Positions 32,659-41,825 of a DNA stretch of 64,000 bases are shown piece after piece. Under the pieces are notes generated by a model. The model was not told the origin of the DNA. It saw only the letters and a list, made by a program, of their open reading frames with translations, and searched no databases. Source of the stretch: Aldehydirespirator sp965220345 (lineage in GTDB: Bacteria; Actinomycetota; Acidimicrobiia; Acidimicrobiales; Aldehydirespiratoraceae); the NCBI GenBank assembly GCA_965220345.1, contig OZ244822.1, positions 558,001-622,000 on the forward strand, in the 5' to 3' direction. Within the stretch, counting starts at the first letter, position 1, and each line of letters opens with the position of its first letter. A program made the translations under genes and the position numbers.

Positions 32659-33738
32659 TCAGTTGTTGTAGGGACCTAGAAACCGTTCTCCATCGAAGTG
32701 AACGAGATGCGTCGGGTGATCAGCAGTCCAAGCATCGGTTCCCCATGCGATGTCGGATAGATGGCGCTTCATGGTTGCTTGATCAGCAAAACACGACACG
32801 AAGATGAGACCTGCCGTGCAGTTACCGAAAACCTCCTTGAACTCAGCTTGACGTTTGCTATCAACTGGCCCGTGCGTAGATACGGCTTCTAGGAGAACCA
32901 TCCAGTTGCGGTCCTCCATATACACAATGAGATCTGGCATTTTGCCGTGATCATTCACAAAGATGCCCAAGCGTTCCAGAGCCCCCTTATCAAAGGTGAG
33001 CCGCTTATCGTCAGCGTCGCCGATATACAACACCAAACCTCCCGGCGTGAATCTCGGACAGAACTCTTCAACAATGGCTTTGAGTAGTGGATTCTGCCCT
33101 CCCGGCGATAGGGCAACTTCTGTGCCTTGGGGCAATATGACAGGAATCTTCAGGAGGTCACGCTGCTGTTTGTAGGTCGCTTCAAGGCTTGGACGTTCAG
33201 CCATGTACTGGCGCAGATTGCTCGTAAATCGGCCGGTTCCGTGAGACCGAATGAGATGCAGCGCTTCTGGTGTCACCTGATAGCACCACCTTGGCGAGTT
33301 GATCGGTCGGGAAGGCTCATCAGGATTCTCAATAACCAGGTGTGCCTGCACAAACTGGTGGAGTGTCTGACGTCTGATTGTCTCGCGAGTGTTCGGCTTG
33401 TAATCCACTTCCCAATATTCACGAATCCATCCCATGATCTCGACTGTCCGTAACACCTGAACTTCGGATTTGCTCCACGGATCGTCGGGCTTGAGACCGA
33501 GGAGCGCCAGCAGCACCAACGCCGAACGCTCGTTGTAGCGCTCTCGGTCAAACCCCATGTTGCGAAGCAGCCACTGACATTCACTTACCGATGCCGAAAT
33601 GCCCATGATGCCATATACCGCCGACTTAGCCGGTTCTGTGACCTTGGAGAGATGAGCCTCTTCCATCAACATCAAACAGCTGGGGACGACGTGATTCGCA
33701 TACTTGCGGGAACCGCAGTCGACGAAGGTCAGTGGCAT
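32659..33738 (-). CDS. BsuBI/PstI-family type II restriction endonuclease
   Basis: A 359-residue restriction enzyme. The C-terminal catalytic half matches the BsuBI/PstI family: LYIGDADDKRLTFDKGAL, the PD pair Pro268-Asp269 in DHGKMPDLIVY, Glu284 in LLEAVSTHGPVDSKR, then GLIFVSCFAD and HFDGERFLGPY at the end. These residues form a PD-(D/E)XK site. Known members cut CTGCAG. The N-terminal part is a helical recognition domain. It overlaps the end of the methyltransferase gene by 113 bases, so expression is tied to it. The start at 33738 has no clear ribosome site; a Met pair near 33671 is an alternative. Confidence 0.92.
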   Translation of the reverse strand: MPLTFVDCGSRKYANHVVPSCLMLMEEAHLSKVTEPAKSAVYGIMGISASVSECQWLLRNMGFDRERYNERSALVLLALLGLKPDDPWSKSEVQVLRTVEIMGWIREYWEVDYKPNTRETIRRQTLHQFVQAHLVIENPDEPSRPINSPRWCYQVTPEALHLIRSHGTGRFTSNLRQYMAERPSLEATYKQQRDLLKIPVILPQGTEVALSPGGQNPLLKAIVEEFCPRFTPGGLVLYIGDADDKRLTFDKGALERLGIFVNDHGKMPDLIVYMEDRNWMVLLEAVSTHGPVDSKRQAEFKEVFGNCTAGLIFVSCFADQATMKRHLSDIAWGTDAWTADHPTHLVHFDGERFLGPYNN

Positions 33739-35110
33739 TTACTTGAGTGCTGCCGCTGAACATTCGGAAGTAAGTGTCAACTAGATCACTGTTTAGAAAG
33801 TCCGCCAGACTCTCCGCTTCAGACCTTTGTAACGGCCCGTGGTCGCGGTGAATGACATTCACATGGTTCTCAAATGTCACCTGATCGTATCCATCGACAG
33901 GGTCATGGACACAAGCCACGACACGCCTTTTCTCCTCTTTGGCGGTGAAGCGCTTAACAACTACGTAGAACCCGTTCGGGAACAGCCACCGACGAGTTTG
34001 AGGAGAAGCCACAAAACCCTGCGGCTTACGCGCCTCAATAGGCCATTGAACACGATCCTGCCTCAGATTCGCCGGATAGATCAACGGAACCGATCCTGCT
34101 GTCTGCGCCGCCGTCAAGTAGTCGCGACACCGAAAATCAACGATCGGCCCGGTCGAGACAGTCAGCCCTAGGGACTGAAGGTCAGTCGGTAATGCTGATA
34201 TCTGCTCAGCAGCCCGCAGCACGTCGGGACTGCTAGGCAGGTTGATGCAGCGGTCGGGATCATCGGGCTGAACAACATTGCAGTGCGGCACCTCATGAAT
34301 TTCAAGCGGCTCAGAAATGTGGTCAAGGCGAGTCTCAACTCTGACACAGCTACCTAGCTCGGGAGCCGATTTGTGCATCGAAAAAATCAGCGTCTCTTGA
34401 AGCACCGAAGAAGACCCAAACACTCGGTCACGACGATCAAAGAGCACCACATGACCGAATGAAGCCTTGTCTGTGAGATAACGGCGAAAATCCGAGAAAT
34501 ATAAGCCGTTAGCGAATGATCTCGGCGTGATAGCAACCAACTGCCCGCCGGGGCGTAGCCGTTCCATCGCCGTCGTTAGGAACGCCGCGTACAGGTTCGG
34601 GCAGTCAACGCCGTGCCGCTCTGCAACCACGATTCGACAAGGATCGCTTGACCCCAGTTTCATGTAAGGCGGATTGACGATGACAGCATCGCACTGACTG
34701 CCACCCTCCCACCCGTATCCGTCGCAGAAGTTCTGGTCAACTATCCGGGTCGTGAGTTTCACCCCACACGCTTCTGCTGCAAGATGCGCCGCTTTAGTGG
34801 CGGCCTCCAACAACGCCAAAGCTCTAGGGTCGGTCTCCACTAAATCCACCGACAATTCCTCCACCGCTCCGCTCTTGATGGAGGAGGCCACCAGTGCCAA
34901 CATCAACGCTCCCGCTCCAGCACCAGGATCCACGACCTTAAGAGCAGGTCCGAAGTCCACTAGTTCAGCCATCGTGCGAGCAGCCTCTGACGGAGTCGTA
35001 AACTGTCCTAGCTCTGACCGTACGCCCCTCCCACTGCTTAACTCCAGTTCGGCGTTGAGTGTGTCCGCAAGGGTCAGCAGGTCATCTACCCCGCCACGAG
35101 TTACGGTCAT
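33626..35110 (-). CDS. N6-adenine DNA methyltransferase, partner of the BsuBI/PstI-type nuclease
   Basis: A 494-residue gamma-type adenine methyltransferase. S-adenosylmethionine motif I is VVDPGAGAGALMLAL (about 57-71), the catalytic NPPY is at 146-149, and QFTTPSEAARTMAEL precedes motif I as usual in this group. The C-terminal half is the target recognition part (SGSTQVNATDLRRLRFP). It protects the host's own sites, expected to be CTGCAG. The open frame reaches back to 35668, across the divergent DUF429 gene, but only the part from the ATG at 35110 looks coding. Starting the RM pair with the methyltransferase is the safe order for establishment. Confidence 0.92.
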   Translation of the reverse strand: MTVTRGGVDDLLTLADTLNAELELSSGRGVRSELGQFTTPSEAARTMAELVDFGPALKVVDPGAGAGALMLALVASSIKSGAVEELSVDLVETDPRALALLEAATKAAHLAAEACGVKLTTRIVDQNFCDGYGWEGGSQCDAVIVNPPYMKLGSSDPCRIVVAERHGVDCPNLYAAFLTTAMERLRPGGQLVAITPRSFANGLYFSDFRRYLTDKASFGHVVLFDRRDRVFGSSSVLQETLIFSMHKSAPELGSCVRVETRLDHISEPLEIHEVPHCNVVQPDDPDRCINLPSSPDVLRAAEQISALPTDLQSLGLTVSTGPIVDFRCRDYLTAAQTAGSVPLIYPANLRQDRVQWPIEARKPQGFVASPQTRRWLFPNGFYVVVKRFTAKEEKRRVVACVHDPVDGYDQVTFENHVNVIHRDHGPLQRSEAESLADFLNSDLVDTYFRMFSGSTQVNATDLRRLRFPQVCESRRPQLFDVDGRGSSLQGHRTG

Positions 35111-35251
35111 AGCCGCTTCTTTTTCGTGAACCCTCACGACAACTGAGCATAGAAGACTCCTACGACAAGGCCCGCTATTTCGACTCTGGGCTCGCCTCTG
35201 CTCACAAGGCTTTGGCTGCGCTTGTTGGATTGGTGTGATAGCAAAAGCTTG

Positions 35252-36007
35252 ATGTCTACCTTTATCGGTGTTGACTTGGCTTGGACGGCTAGCAACGCCA
35301 GCGGCATTTGCTGGCTTCAAGGCGAAACTTCTGCGGACCTCAGCTGTCGCAGCCTCGAAGCCGCTGTGCGAAGCCCCCAAGACCTTGCAGATGAGATCGC
35401 CGCCATACCAGGAAGGGTCATCATTGCCATTGACGCGCCCTTGCTCTACACACCGGACCGCTGGGCAGAGCGGGAAGTTGCCCGCCAGTTCGCCCGTCAC
35501 AAAGCATCCGCTCACTCCGCACATGCAGCAGTGCGCCACGGACGCACAGCCGGGATTGACCTCGGAATTGCCCTTCAGGCACGCGGATTCACGCTTGATC
35601 CAGCGGCGCTCGGGCAAGACAGAGGCGACTGTCGTGTCGCCTTTGAGGTTTATCCGCACACGATTCACATTCGTTTGTTTGACTTAGCGGAGCGGCTTCC
35701 ATACAAAGCCAAGAAAGGACGTAACGTCGCCTATCGCCGCAACATCCTGAAGCAGTATCAGCAACACCTACAACAACTTGTGCAATGCCAAGCACCCAAC
35801 GTGCTCAACAGTCCCGCAGTCCGTCACGCACTCTCACCAGAAACCGTTGAATGCTCCAAAGGTGCCAAGCTCAAGCACTTAGAAGATCAACTTGACGGGC
35901 TTACCTGCGCTATGGCCGCATGGCTCGCATGGAGCAGCAACGAAACTTGGGAGACACTAGGCGACTTGAACGGCTGCATAGTAGTGCCACGCGCCACTTC
36001 ACCATGA
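35252..36007 (+). CDS. DUF429 family protein (predicted RNase H-fold nuclease)
   Basis: A 251-residue protein from the ATG at 35252 that begins MSTFIGVDLAWT, the hallmark of DUF429. The acidic residues of the fold are in IGVDLAW, IIAIDAPLL and further down in EVYPH and the KLEDQLDGLTCAMAAWLAW-like stretch (here KHLEDQLDGLTCA). DUF429 proteins are predicted nucleases of RNase H fold with unknown role. It lies divergent from the methyltransferase gene, 140 bases away. A TTG at 35222 would extend it by ten residues with no gain. Confidence 0.78.
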   Translation: MSTFIGVDLAWTASNASGICWLQGETSADLSCRSLEAAVRSPQDLADEIAAIPGRVIIAIDAPLLYTPDRWAEREVARQFARHKASAHSAHAAVRHGRTAGIDLGIALQARGFTLDPAALGQDRGDCRVAFEVYPHTIHIRLFDLAERLPYKAKKGRNVAYRRNILKQYQQHLQQLVQCQAPNVLNSPAVRHALSPETVECSKGAKLKHLEDQLDGLTCAMAAWLAWSSNETWETLGDLNGCIVVPRATSP

Positions 36008-36084
36008 CTTGAGCCAGTCAATGCAACCTCTGTGGAAGTCACATCTAGAGAAAGCAATTATTAGGCATATAAGTAATTAAAAAA

Positions 36085-36126
36085 TACTATAACTGCCAGT
36101 TTATAGGCAGTTTAACTGCCAGTTTA
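36085..36126 (+). promoter_or_regulatory. AT-rich promoter with repeated operator-like sequence before the DUF4143 ATPase
   Basis: A -10-like TACTAT is at 36085-36090. AACTGCC at 36091-36097 pairs with GGCAGTT at 36106-36112, and AACTGCCAGTTTA occurs twice (36091-36103 and 36114-36126). The DNA here is far more AT-rich than its surroundings. The layout suggests an operator bound by an unknown repressor, 35 bases before the ATG at 36162. Confidence 0.5.
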
Positions 36127-36161
36127 GTGGAAGTCAAACCGCCATGGTAAGGTAACTTGCG

Positions 36162-37445
36162 ATGACGATCACTGACCAGATTCCCCCTGAGGGATACATG
36201 CCTCGCGTCGTGGACGACGAGATGCGGCGAGCGCTCGCAGTCATGCCAGCGGTGTTGATCGAAGGTCCCCGTGCCTGTGGGAAGACATGGACCGGAAGGC
36301 AGTTTGCGAGCAGCGCCGTCTACCTCGACGAAAGCGTCAGCGCTTCACTGGACGCAGGAATGCATCCAGCATCAATCCTTGACGGCGCATCTCCCCGACT
36401 GCTTGACGAATGGCAGATCGCGCCACAGATATGGAACCCTATGCGCCGAGCTTGTGATGCTAGCAACGCTGCCGGCCGCTTCGTCCTGACAGGCTCCGCC
36501 GACCCACCCGACGACATCACCCGACACTCTGGCGCAGGGCGGATCATCCGAGTGCGAATGCGGCCCATGAGCCTGTTCGAAAGCGGGGAATCCGACGGTG
36601 CCGTATCTTTGGCCGCCCTCTTTGAAGGCACTGCCTGCTCAGCGCCAGATTCTGGACTGAAACTCAACGATGTGCTCGCTCTAGCGTGTCGCGGCGGTTG
36701 GCCTGCGATACGCCAAGCCGACACAGACACTGCCAACATTGCCACGCGCGCCTACCTGGACGAGATCAGCCGCACCGATGTGTCCAGAGTGGACGCAACT
36801 GAACGTGACCCTGTGCGCGTGAGCAGACTGCTCGTTTCTCTGGCTCGCAATGTAGCAACTGAGGTAAAGCACACTGTGCTTGCGGCTAACACAGCTGCGC
36901 CTGGCGAAACACCACTTGAGCGACGCACAGTAGCCGACTATCTGGCTGCGCTGAAACGACTTTTTGTGGTGGAAGAGGTGCCTGCTTGGAGGCCGCACCT
37001 AGCCTCGCGCGCGCAAGTGCGTCAAGCACCCAAGATTCACCTCACAGACCCGTCGCTCACCGCTGCGGCATTAGGGATTAGCGTTGATCTGCTGATGCGA
37101 GAGTTGCCCTTCGCGGGAAGACTTTTTGAGTCAATGGTGATCCGCGACCTGCAGATCTATGCCCAAGCGAACCGCTGCTCATTGTCGCATTATCGAGACA
37201 GTGATGGCCTTGAAGTTGATTTGATCATTGAGCGTCTCGACGGCACATGGGCCGCCGCAGAAATAAAGCTAGGCGGCGCAGCAGCTATCGAGAAGGGGGT
37301 ACAAGCGTTGCAGCGACTGCTCCGCAAGCTCAACCGAGACAAAACCAGCGACCCAGTCGCTCTCATGGTGATCACTGCCAGCGGCTACGCCTTTCAGCGT
37401 CCCGACGGGGTGCATGTAGTGCCCCTAACCGCTCTCGGCCCTTAA
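36162..37445 (+). CDS. ATP-binding DUF4143 protein (AAA_14)
   Basis: A 427-residue ATPase. Walker A is EGPRACGKTW (34-43), the aspartate after strand 2 lies in AVYLDESV, Walker B is in LLDEWQ and sensor-like FVLTGSADPP follows. The C-terminal half is DUF4143 with a nuclease-like core (HYRDSDGLEVDLIIE, then WAAAEIKLGG), whose D-x-E-x-K spacing resembles a PD-(D/E)XK site. This is a common family in bacteria and archaea, often in defence and mobile regions, with no agreed function. It has its own AT-rich promoter region and is followed by a long hairpin. Confidence 0.85.
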   Translation: MTITDQIPPEGYMPRVVDDEMRRALAVMPAVLIEGPRACGKTWTGRQFASSAVYLDESVSASLDAGMHPASILDGASPRLLDEWQIAPQIWNPMRRACDASNAAGRFVLTGSADPPDDITRHSGAGRIIRVRMRPMSLFESGESDGAVSLAALFEGTACSAPDSGLKLNDVLALACRGGWPAIRQADTDTANIATRAYLDEISRTDVSRVDATERDPVRVSRLLVSLARNVATEVKHTVLAANTAAPGETPLERRTVADYLAALKRLFVVEEVPAWRPHLASRAQVRQAPKIHLTDPSLTAAALGISVDLLMRELPFAGRLFESMVIRDLQIYAQANRCSLSHYRDSDGLEVDLIIERLDGTWAAAEIKLGGAAAIEKGVQALQRLLRKLNRDKTSDPVALMVITASGYAFQRPDGVHVVPLTALGP

Positions 37446-37449
37446 AGTT

Positions 37450-37499
37450 CGTTCTTGATGCAGTTGACCGTCTATAGCACGATAACTACGTCAAGAACG
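37450..37499. terminator. Long hairpin after the DUF4143 gene
   Basis: CGTTCTTGATGCAGTT (37450-37465) pairs with AACTACGTCAAGAACG (37484-37499), 15 of 16 positions when one G-U pair is allowed, with an 18-base loop. It lies four bases after the stop of the plus-strand ATPase and 60 before the stop of the convergent secreted-protein gene, so it may end transcription from either side. Confidence 0.55.
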
Positions 37500-37561
37500 G
37501 GGCTGGATCTTGGGGTTGGGTGGCGGTTTCTGTTGGGAGCGTGTTGGGTGGGGTGGGGCTG

Positions 37562-40500
37562 TTAGTCGTTGTCTTTGATGGTGATGATGGCTTGCCCGTC
37601 ACCGATTTGCGCGTTTTGTGGGTTTTTGAGCACTATTTGGAATGTTTCGGTGGGTTCTTTGACACGATCATCTAACGCTGGGATTAGCCCGATGTTGAAA
37701 GTCACTCCTGGCCTGAAAGACACTATTGAGCTTTGTGACCCGAAATCCTGGCCTGCTGTGGCATACCCAGAGCCTGTACCAAGCGCTTGAGGCGTGTATG
37801 TGACTTTCACTGGCTGGCTTGCAGGCTTGTTCAACCTGAAACGAATCAGATAAAACGGGCTCCGTCCCTCAACATAGGTACTATCCTCCACAGAAACCGT
37901 AACAACATCTGCTGGCGGTGGCGGTGGTGGTGGATTGTCATCGTCTGTGACTGTGACGGTTGCTACCGATGCAGAGGAGTCTAGATTGTACCCAGTGCCG
38001 GTAGCTAATGTGACGGTCACAGACCCGTCAGGCTCATCAGTTGAGTCACCAGTCGTAGCGACCGTGAACGTTGCAGAGCCTGTTGTGGGGATTGTGATTG
38101 TTTGTGAGCCTGTGGTCACGCCATAGTCACCGCTGGAGGTGACATTCACAGAAACATCAAGCGATGACGCTGGTGCCGGGGACGAGGTAAGCGTAAACGA
38201 TGCAGACCCGCCCTCAGTAACCGTGTTACCAGCAGTAATGCTGATCTCTGGCACCACCACTGGAGTCGGAACTGGATCAACTGGGGTGGGATCAACCGGC
38301 ACAGGATCCACTGGCGTGGGATCCGACTGCTGTGATTGTTGTTGGGATTGTTGTTCTAGGTTTGTAAGAGCGGTTACTACTGGATCCCAGCGGCTCCAGC
38401 CTTTATCAGCATAGCTTTGCGCTTCGGTTGCGGTCATCGCATTACCCGTGAACCCGGGCACGGTTTCACCGAACGCGACTAGTACACGCTTCCAGCGGGT
38501 CACATGCGCTACACCATGCTGACCCTCAGCGGTATACCCTTTCACATCAGCAACCAAAGACACAGGAACCTGATAGTCAGTTTCGGTGTCTGAGGTGTCT
38601 GAAATTAGTTGCTGCTGCTGGTCTTGTTGAGCTTGCGCTTTCAACGGCGGGTTCGCAGCTAACGCTTTCAACGCAGCCACAATCGGATCCCAGCGAACAC
38701 TCCAAAACTGGTTAGCAAAACCCTGCGCTTCAGCAACAGTCATCGCAGAACCTGTGAACCCGGGCACAGTCTCACCAAAGGCTAGTAGTACTCGTTTCCA
38801 ACGATTCACATGCGCTACACCATTACCGGTTTCAGCCGCATACCCTTTCACCGCAGCAACCAACGAATCAGGAACCTGGTAAACACCATTTGAGTCAACA
38901 ACAGGTTGCAGTTCACCTTGCTGTGCTTGCGGGTCTGTGAACCCTAACGCAACCAACACATCCACAACCCGCTGCCAACGCTGCGACCCACCCGCCGCCA
39001 ACAAGCGGGCCTCACCCAAAGTCACCGGCGGTAAACCACTACCCCCATTCCAACGCTTCAACAAATAACTACTAAAACCCCAACGCCGTAAATACTTTCT
39101 ACCCGCAGAATCAGCAGGAACAATCTCATTCAACGTATCCAACACCCGCAACCAATTCTTATCACCACCACTAGACCAATACCATTTACGCGCATCATTC
39201 AACAAATCACGCGCCAACCAATACGCATTCAACTCACCATCAGCAACCATATCATTATTCACCACAGTCACATCAAAACGAAGATCAGGCGTAGTCAACT
39301 CCCGCTGATCAACAAGTCCCTTAACCCCATCATCTCTGCCAGTCAACTCAGTTCCGTCATGCACCTTAGAAAAACATTTCGCCGTTGACTCACCCTTTTG
39401 TGTCTGCCTCTCCACACAGCCAGGCACTTCATAATCATGAACCTCAACACGAGGTTGACGCACCGACAATATCCCACCAACCGTCACATCCAAAACATGC
39501 GGCTCCCAAAACTCACTAAGCCTCCAATCAGACACCTCATGATCCTCCGGACGTGTCGCATCTAACACACCCTTCGGCAACACAGAATCAGTCTCAAGAG
39601 CAGTCACACGCACCAAAACCTGATTATGAGCATTCACCGTACCATCACCAACCACCTCCACAGACACAAAACTATCCACACCCGCATCAGGCTTCCACAA
39701 AACCCTAGAATTCGCGGAATCCATCCACGACTCCCGGCGACTAAACGTCAACGCCAACACATGCGACTCACCCTCATCCAACACCAAATCAGACTCACTC
39801 AACATAACATCCACATACCGAGACACATTCGGAGCCTCAGGAGGCGGCCAAACACAATCCTCAACCTCCCGAAGCGTCAAACCAAGTCGCGCTGCTTCAG
39901 CTTCGCAATCAGGACGATGAGAAGCAAAATCAAAAACATCATTGTCCGTTACCCGCACACGAACCGCAGACGGATTAGCATCACTATGGGCCAACAAATA
40001 CCCATCCCCCTCCAACAACACCACCGTAAACGAACCATACTTAGACGTATCATCATAACCCCAAAACACGCCATCCTCATCAATACTATCATCAACAGTC
40101 GACACAGTCACCGTAGCCGAAGGTGACGACGATGTCAACACCACCGACGAACTACTCAACGAAGCCCCATAATCCTGATCCCGTAACAAACCCAACCTAA
40201 CCGTAATATCCCGCCCAGGCGCAGAAGACGCAGAAACAGTAAACGTCTCAGAGCCACCCTCCGCAACCGGACCAGAACCCGAACGCGACACAGACACCAC
40301 CGGCACAGGTGCCTCAGCCACCACATACACAGGCGAAACACCATAAAACGGAAGCGCCCCGTTCACATTCAAGTTATTCCCGTTATCAATATGACTACCA
40401 CCAGAAAAATTACCCACCCTCGCAGTAGTGCCTAACAAAGAGCCCAAAGCCAGCTGACGACTAGGCCTAATACCGTCAGCTTGCGTGCCTGTCCAAACAT

Positions 40501-41089
40501 TAGAATAAACATTAAAACCTGAATCAGTCGAACCGCGGCCTAACTCATCACGCACATCACCAGCAGCCCCATTCTCCCACGAAGACGACCAAAACCCCTG
40601 ATTAGCAACATTCCCATAATCCTGAGAAATACGCGAACCACCCAACCAATAAACCGGAGCCACCACATCACGAATCAACGGTGTGTTTCTCAACACCTCA
40701 GCAGACCGCAACCTCGCCCACTCACGAGCATTATTCGCAAGCGAAGAAGCCACCACCTTATACCTTGACGAATGCCCGCGAATATCAGAATGCCCCGCAG
40801 CCGCACGCGCCTGCACAAACGAATCATAAACACTCAAATTATCTCCCGTAGCGTCACGAGTCGTAGAAGTCACAAACAACAAACGAAACACATCACCCTC
40901 CCCCAAACCAGCAGGCTTCAAAGGCCACGAAAACGGAACAGTAACCGTGCCATTATCGTTAACAACAGGAGCCAAAACCGCAGCAGGCGGCGGCGACTGC
41001 GCATCAACACGCCCAGAATCAACAACCCCCAACAACGAAGCCAGCAACACCCCCACCAACAACACAACCACCAAACGCGCAGACCGCAT
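37562..41089 (-). CDS. Large secreted Calx-beta repeat protein
   Basis: An 1175-residue exported protein. From the ATG at 41089 it has a signal peptide (MRSARLVVVLLVGVLLASL, cleavage near DAQ). Residues about 50-260 form a domain rich in Trp and Asn with WLGGSRISQDYGN and FWSSSWENGA. Calx-beta-like domains lie at about 270-390, 960-1060 and 1070-1175, each with VxEGGS and DDS.DE; they bind calcium. Between them are two copies of an 75-residue unit (RWKRVLLAFGETVPGFTG near 750 and 855) and a decayed third near 620-710, joined by Gln-rich and Pro/Asp-rich linkers. No LPxTG or final membrane helix is seen. A role in adhesion or matrix binding is likely. A GTG at 41101 is a less likely start. Confidence 0.85.
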   Translation of the reverse strand: MRSARLVVVLLVGVLLASLLGVVDSGRVDAQSPPPAAVLAPVVNDNGTVTVPFSWPLKPAGLGEGDVFRLLFVTSTTRDATGDNLSVYDSFVQARAAAGHSDIRGHSSRYKVVASSLANNAREWARLRSAEVLRNTPLIRDVVAPVYWLGGSRISQDYGNVANQGFWSSSWENGAAGDVRDELGRGSTDSGFNVYSNVWTGTQADGIRPSRQLALGSLLGTTARVGNFSGGSHIDNGNNLNVNGALPFYGVSPVYVVAEAPVPVVSVSRSGSGPVAEGGSETFTVSASSAPGRDITVRLGLLRDQDYGASLSSSSVVLTSSSPSATVTVSTVDDSIDEDGVFWGYDDTSKYGSFTVVLLEGDGYLLAHSDANPSAVRVRVTDNDVFDFASHRPDCEAEAARLGLTLREVEDCVWPPPEAPNVSRYVDVMLSESDLVLDEGESHVLALTFSRRESWMDSANSRVLWKPDAGVDSFVSVEVVGDGTVNAHNQVLVRVTALETDSVLPKGVLDATRPEDHEVSDWRLSEFWEPHVLDVTVGGILSVRQPRVEVHDYEVPGCVERQTQKGESTAKCFSKVHDGTELTGRDDGVKGLVDQRELTTPDLRFDVTVVNNDMVADGELNAYWLARDLLNDARKWYWSSGGDKNWLRVLDTLNEIVPADSAGRKYLRRWGFSSYLLKRWNGGSGLPPVTLGEARLLAAGGSQRWQRVVDVLVALGFTDPQAQQGELQPVVDSNGVYQVPDSLVAAVKGYAAETGNGVAHVNRWKRVLLAFGETVPGFTGSAMTVAEAQGFANQFWSVRWDPIVAALKALAANPPLKAQAQQDQQQQLISDTSDTETDYQVPVSLVADVKGYTAEGQHGVAHVTRWKRVLVAFGETVPGFTGNAMTATEAQSYADKGWSRWDPVVTALTNLEQQSQQQSQQSDPTPVDPVPVDPTPVDPVPTPVVVPEISITAGNTVTEGGSASFTLTSSPAPASSLDVSVNVTSSGDYGVTTGSQTITIPTTGSATFTVATTGDSTDEPDGSVTVTLATGTGYNLDSSASVATVTVTDDDNPPPPPPPADVVTVSVEDSTYVEGRSPFYLIRFRLNKPASQPVKVTYTPQALGTGSGYATAGQDFGSQSSIVSFRPGVTFNIGLIPALDDRVKEPTETFQIVLKNPQNAQIGDGQAIITIKDND

Positions 41090-41100
41090 CACAGCAGCCA

Positions 41101-41112
41101 CCCCCCCCCCCC
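41101..41112 (-). promoter_or_regulatory. 12-base poly-G tract before the secreted-protein start
   Basis: On the minus strand twelve G in a row end eleven bases before the ATG at 41089, where the ribosome site should be. Runs of this length slip during replication. A change in length would alter the spacing between ribosome site and start, or shift the frame if the upstream GTG is used. The rest of 41113-41439 has no supported gene. Confidence 0.6.
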
Positions 41113-41439
41113 GCGGAGTTCACAACCAAAACACCAGACCCAGAATCAAAACCACTCATAACTAACTCCAATCAGTCTCGCCGGACAAGCCGAACACGTA
41201 CATCACCACCACCATACCACACAAACCCACCCCACGCCAACCCTCCACCGCAGTTCCGAGAACAGGGCGTAAGTGCAACGATGGCTGCTCTAGGTTCTCA
41301 GGTTTCTGGTGATGCCTTGAAAAGCTGGCGACCCTCTGGGGGCTGGGGTGGCTGAATCCACTCAATACAGACACGAGCTCTTACTGCTTGACCTCCTGGC
41401 TCCATAACGATCTTCGTCTCCCTGAATTCCTTGTAGCTC

Positions 41440-41739
41440 TCAGCGCTCATCATCAGTGTCCTCCTTGCTAACTAAGGCATCAGGCATGCTCGCAGCATAC
41501 TTGGCAAGATTTTCGGTGAGTGCATCAATCAGCTGGCTAACAAACAGCGGCGACATGTTCACTCTCTGAACGATTACGCCTTGAAGGGGGTGGATTCCGT
41601 AATCCAACCGAGCAAAATCAAGAGTGAACTCATGAGGCGAATGGCTAACAACAGCAAAGTTTGCCCAAATTCCGCCGAGCATGGACATGTCGCCTTGCAG
41701 TTCAATGCTAAGGGACTCAGGGTTGTCTGGTTGAGCCAT
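41440..41739 (-). CDS. DUF3467 family protein
   Basis: A 99-residue protein that fits DUF3467: GGIWANFAVVSHSPHEFTLD (residues 22-41) is the core, followed by QRVNMSPLFVSQLIDALTEN. Members are small, acidic cytosolic proteins of unknown function, often single genes. Here it stands alone between the secreted-protein gene and the sugar cluster. The sequence has no catalytic motif that I can name. Confidence 0.75.
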   Translation of the reverse strand: MAQPDNPESLSIELQGDMSMLGGIWANFAVVSHSPHEFTLDFARLDYGIHPLQGVIVQRVNMSPLFVSQLIDALTENLAKYAASMPDALVSKEDTDDER

Positions 41740-41825
41740 CGCACAAGGTTAGTTCATGAATCATCAAGCAACAAGCCCGGAACGCGGATGTGTCGCCTAT
41801 AGCGGTATAGCTGTAGGCGATCAGA

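Noticed and set aside
35111..35668. 186-codon N-terminal extension of the methyltransferase frame
   Set aside because: It runs across the divergent DUF429 gene, has no family sequence, and the ATG at 35110 begins the recognisable protein.
39626..40126. 166-residue plus-strand frame rich in Arg, His and Ile
   Set aside because: It is antisense to the Calx-beta protein gene and has no homologous features.
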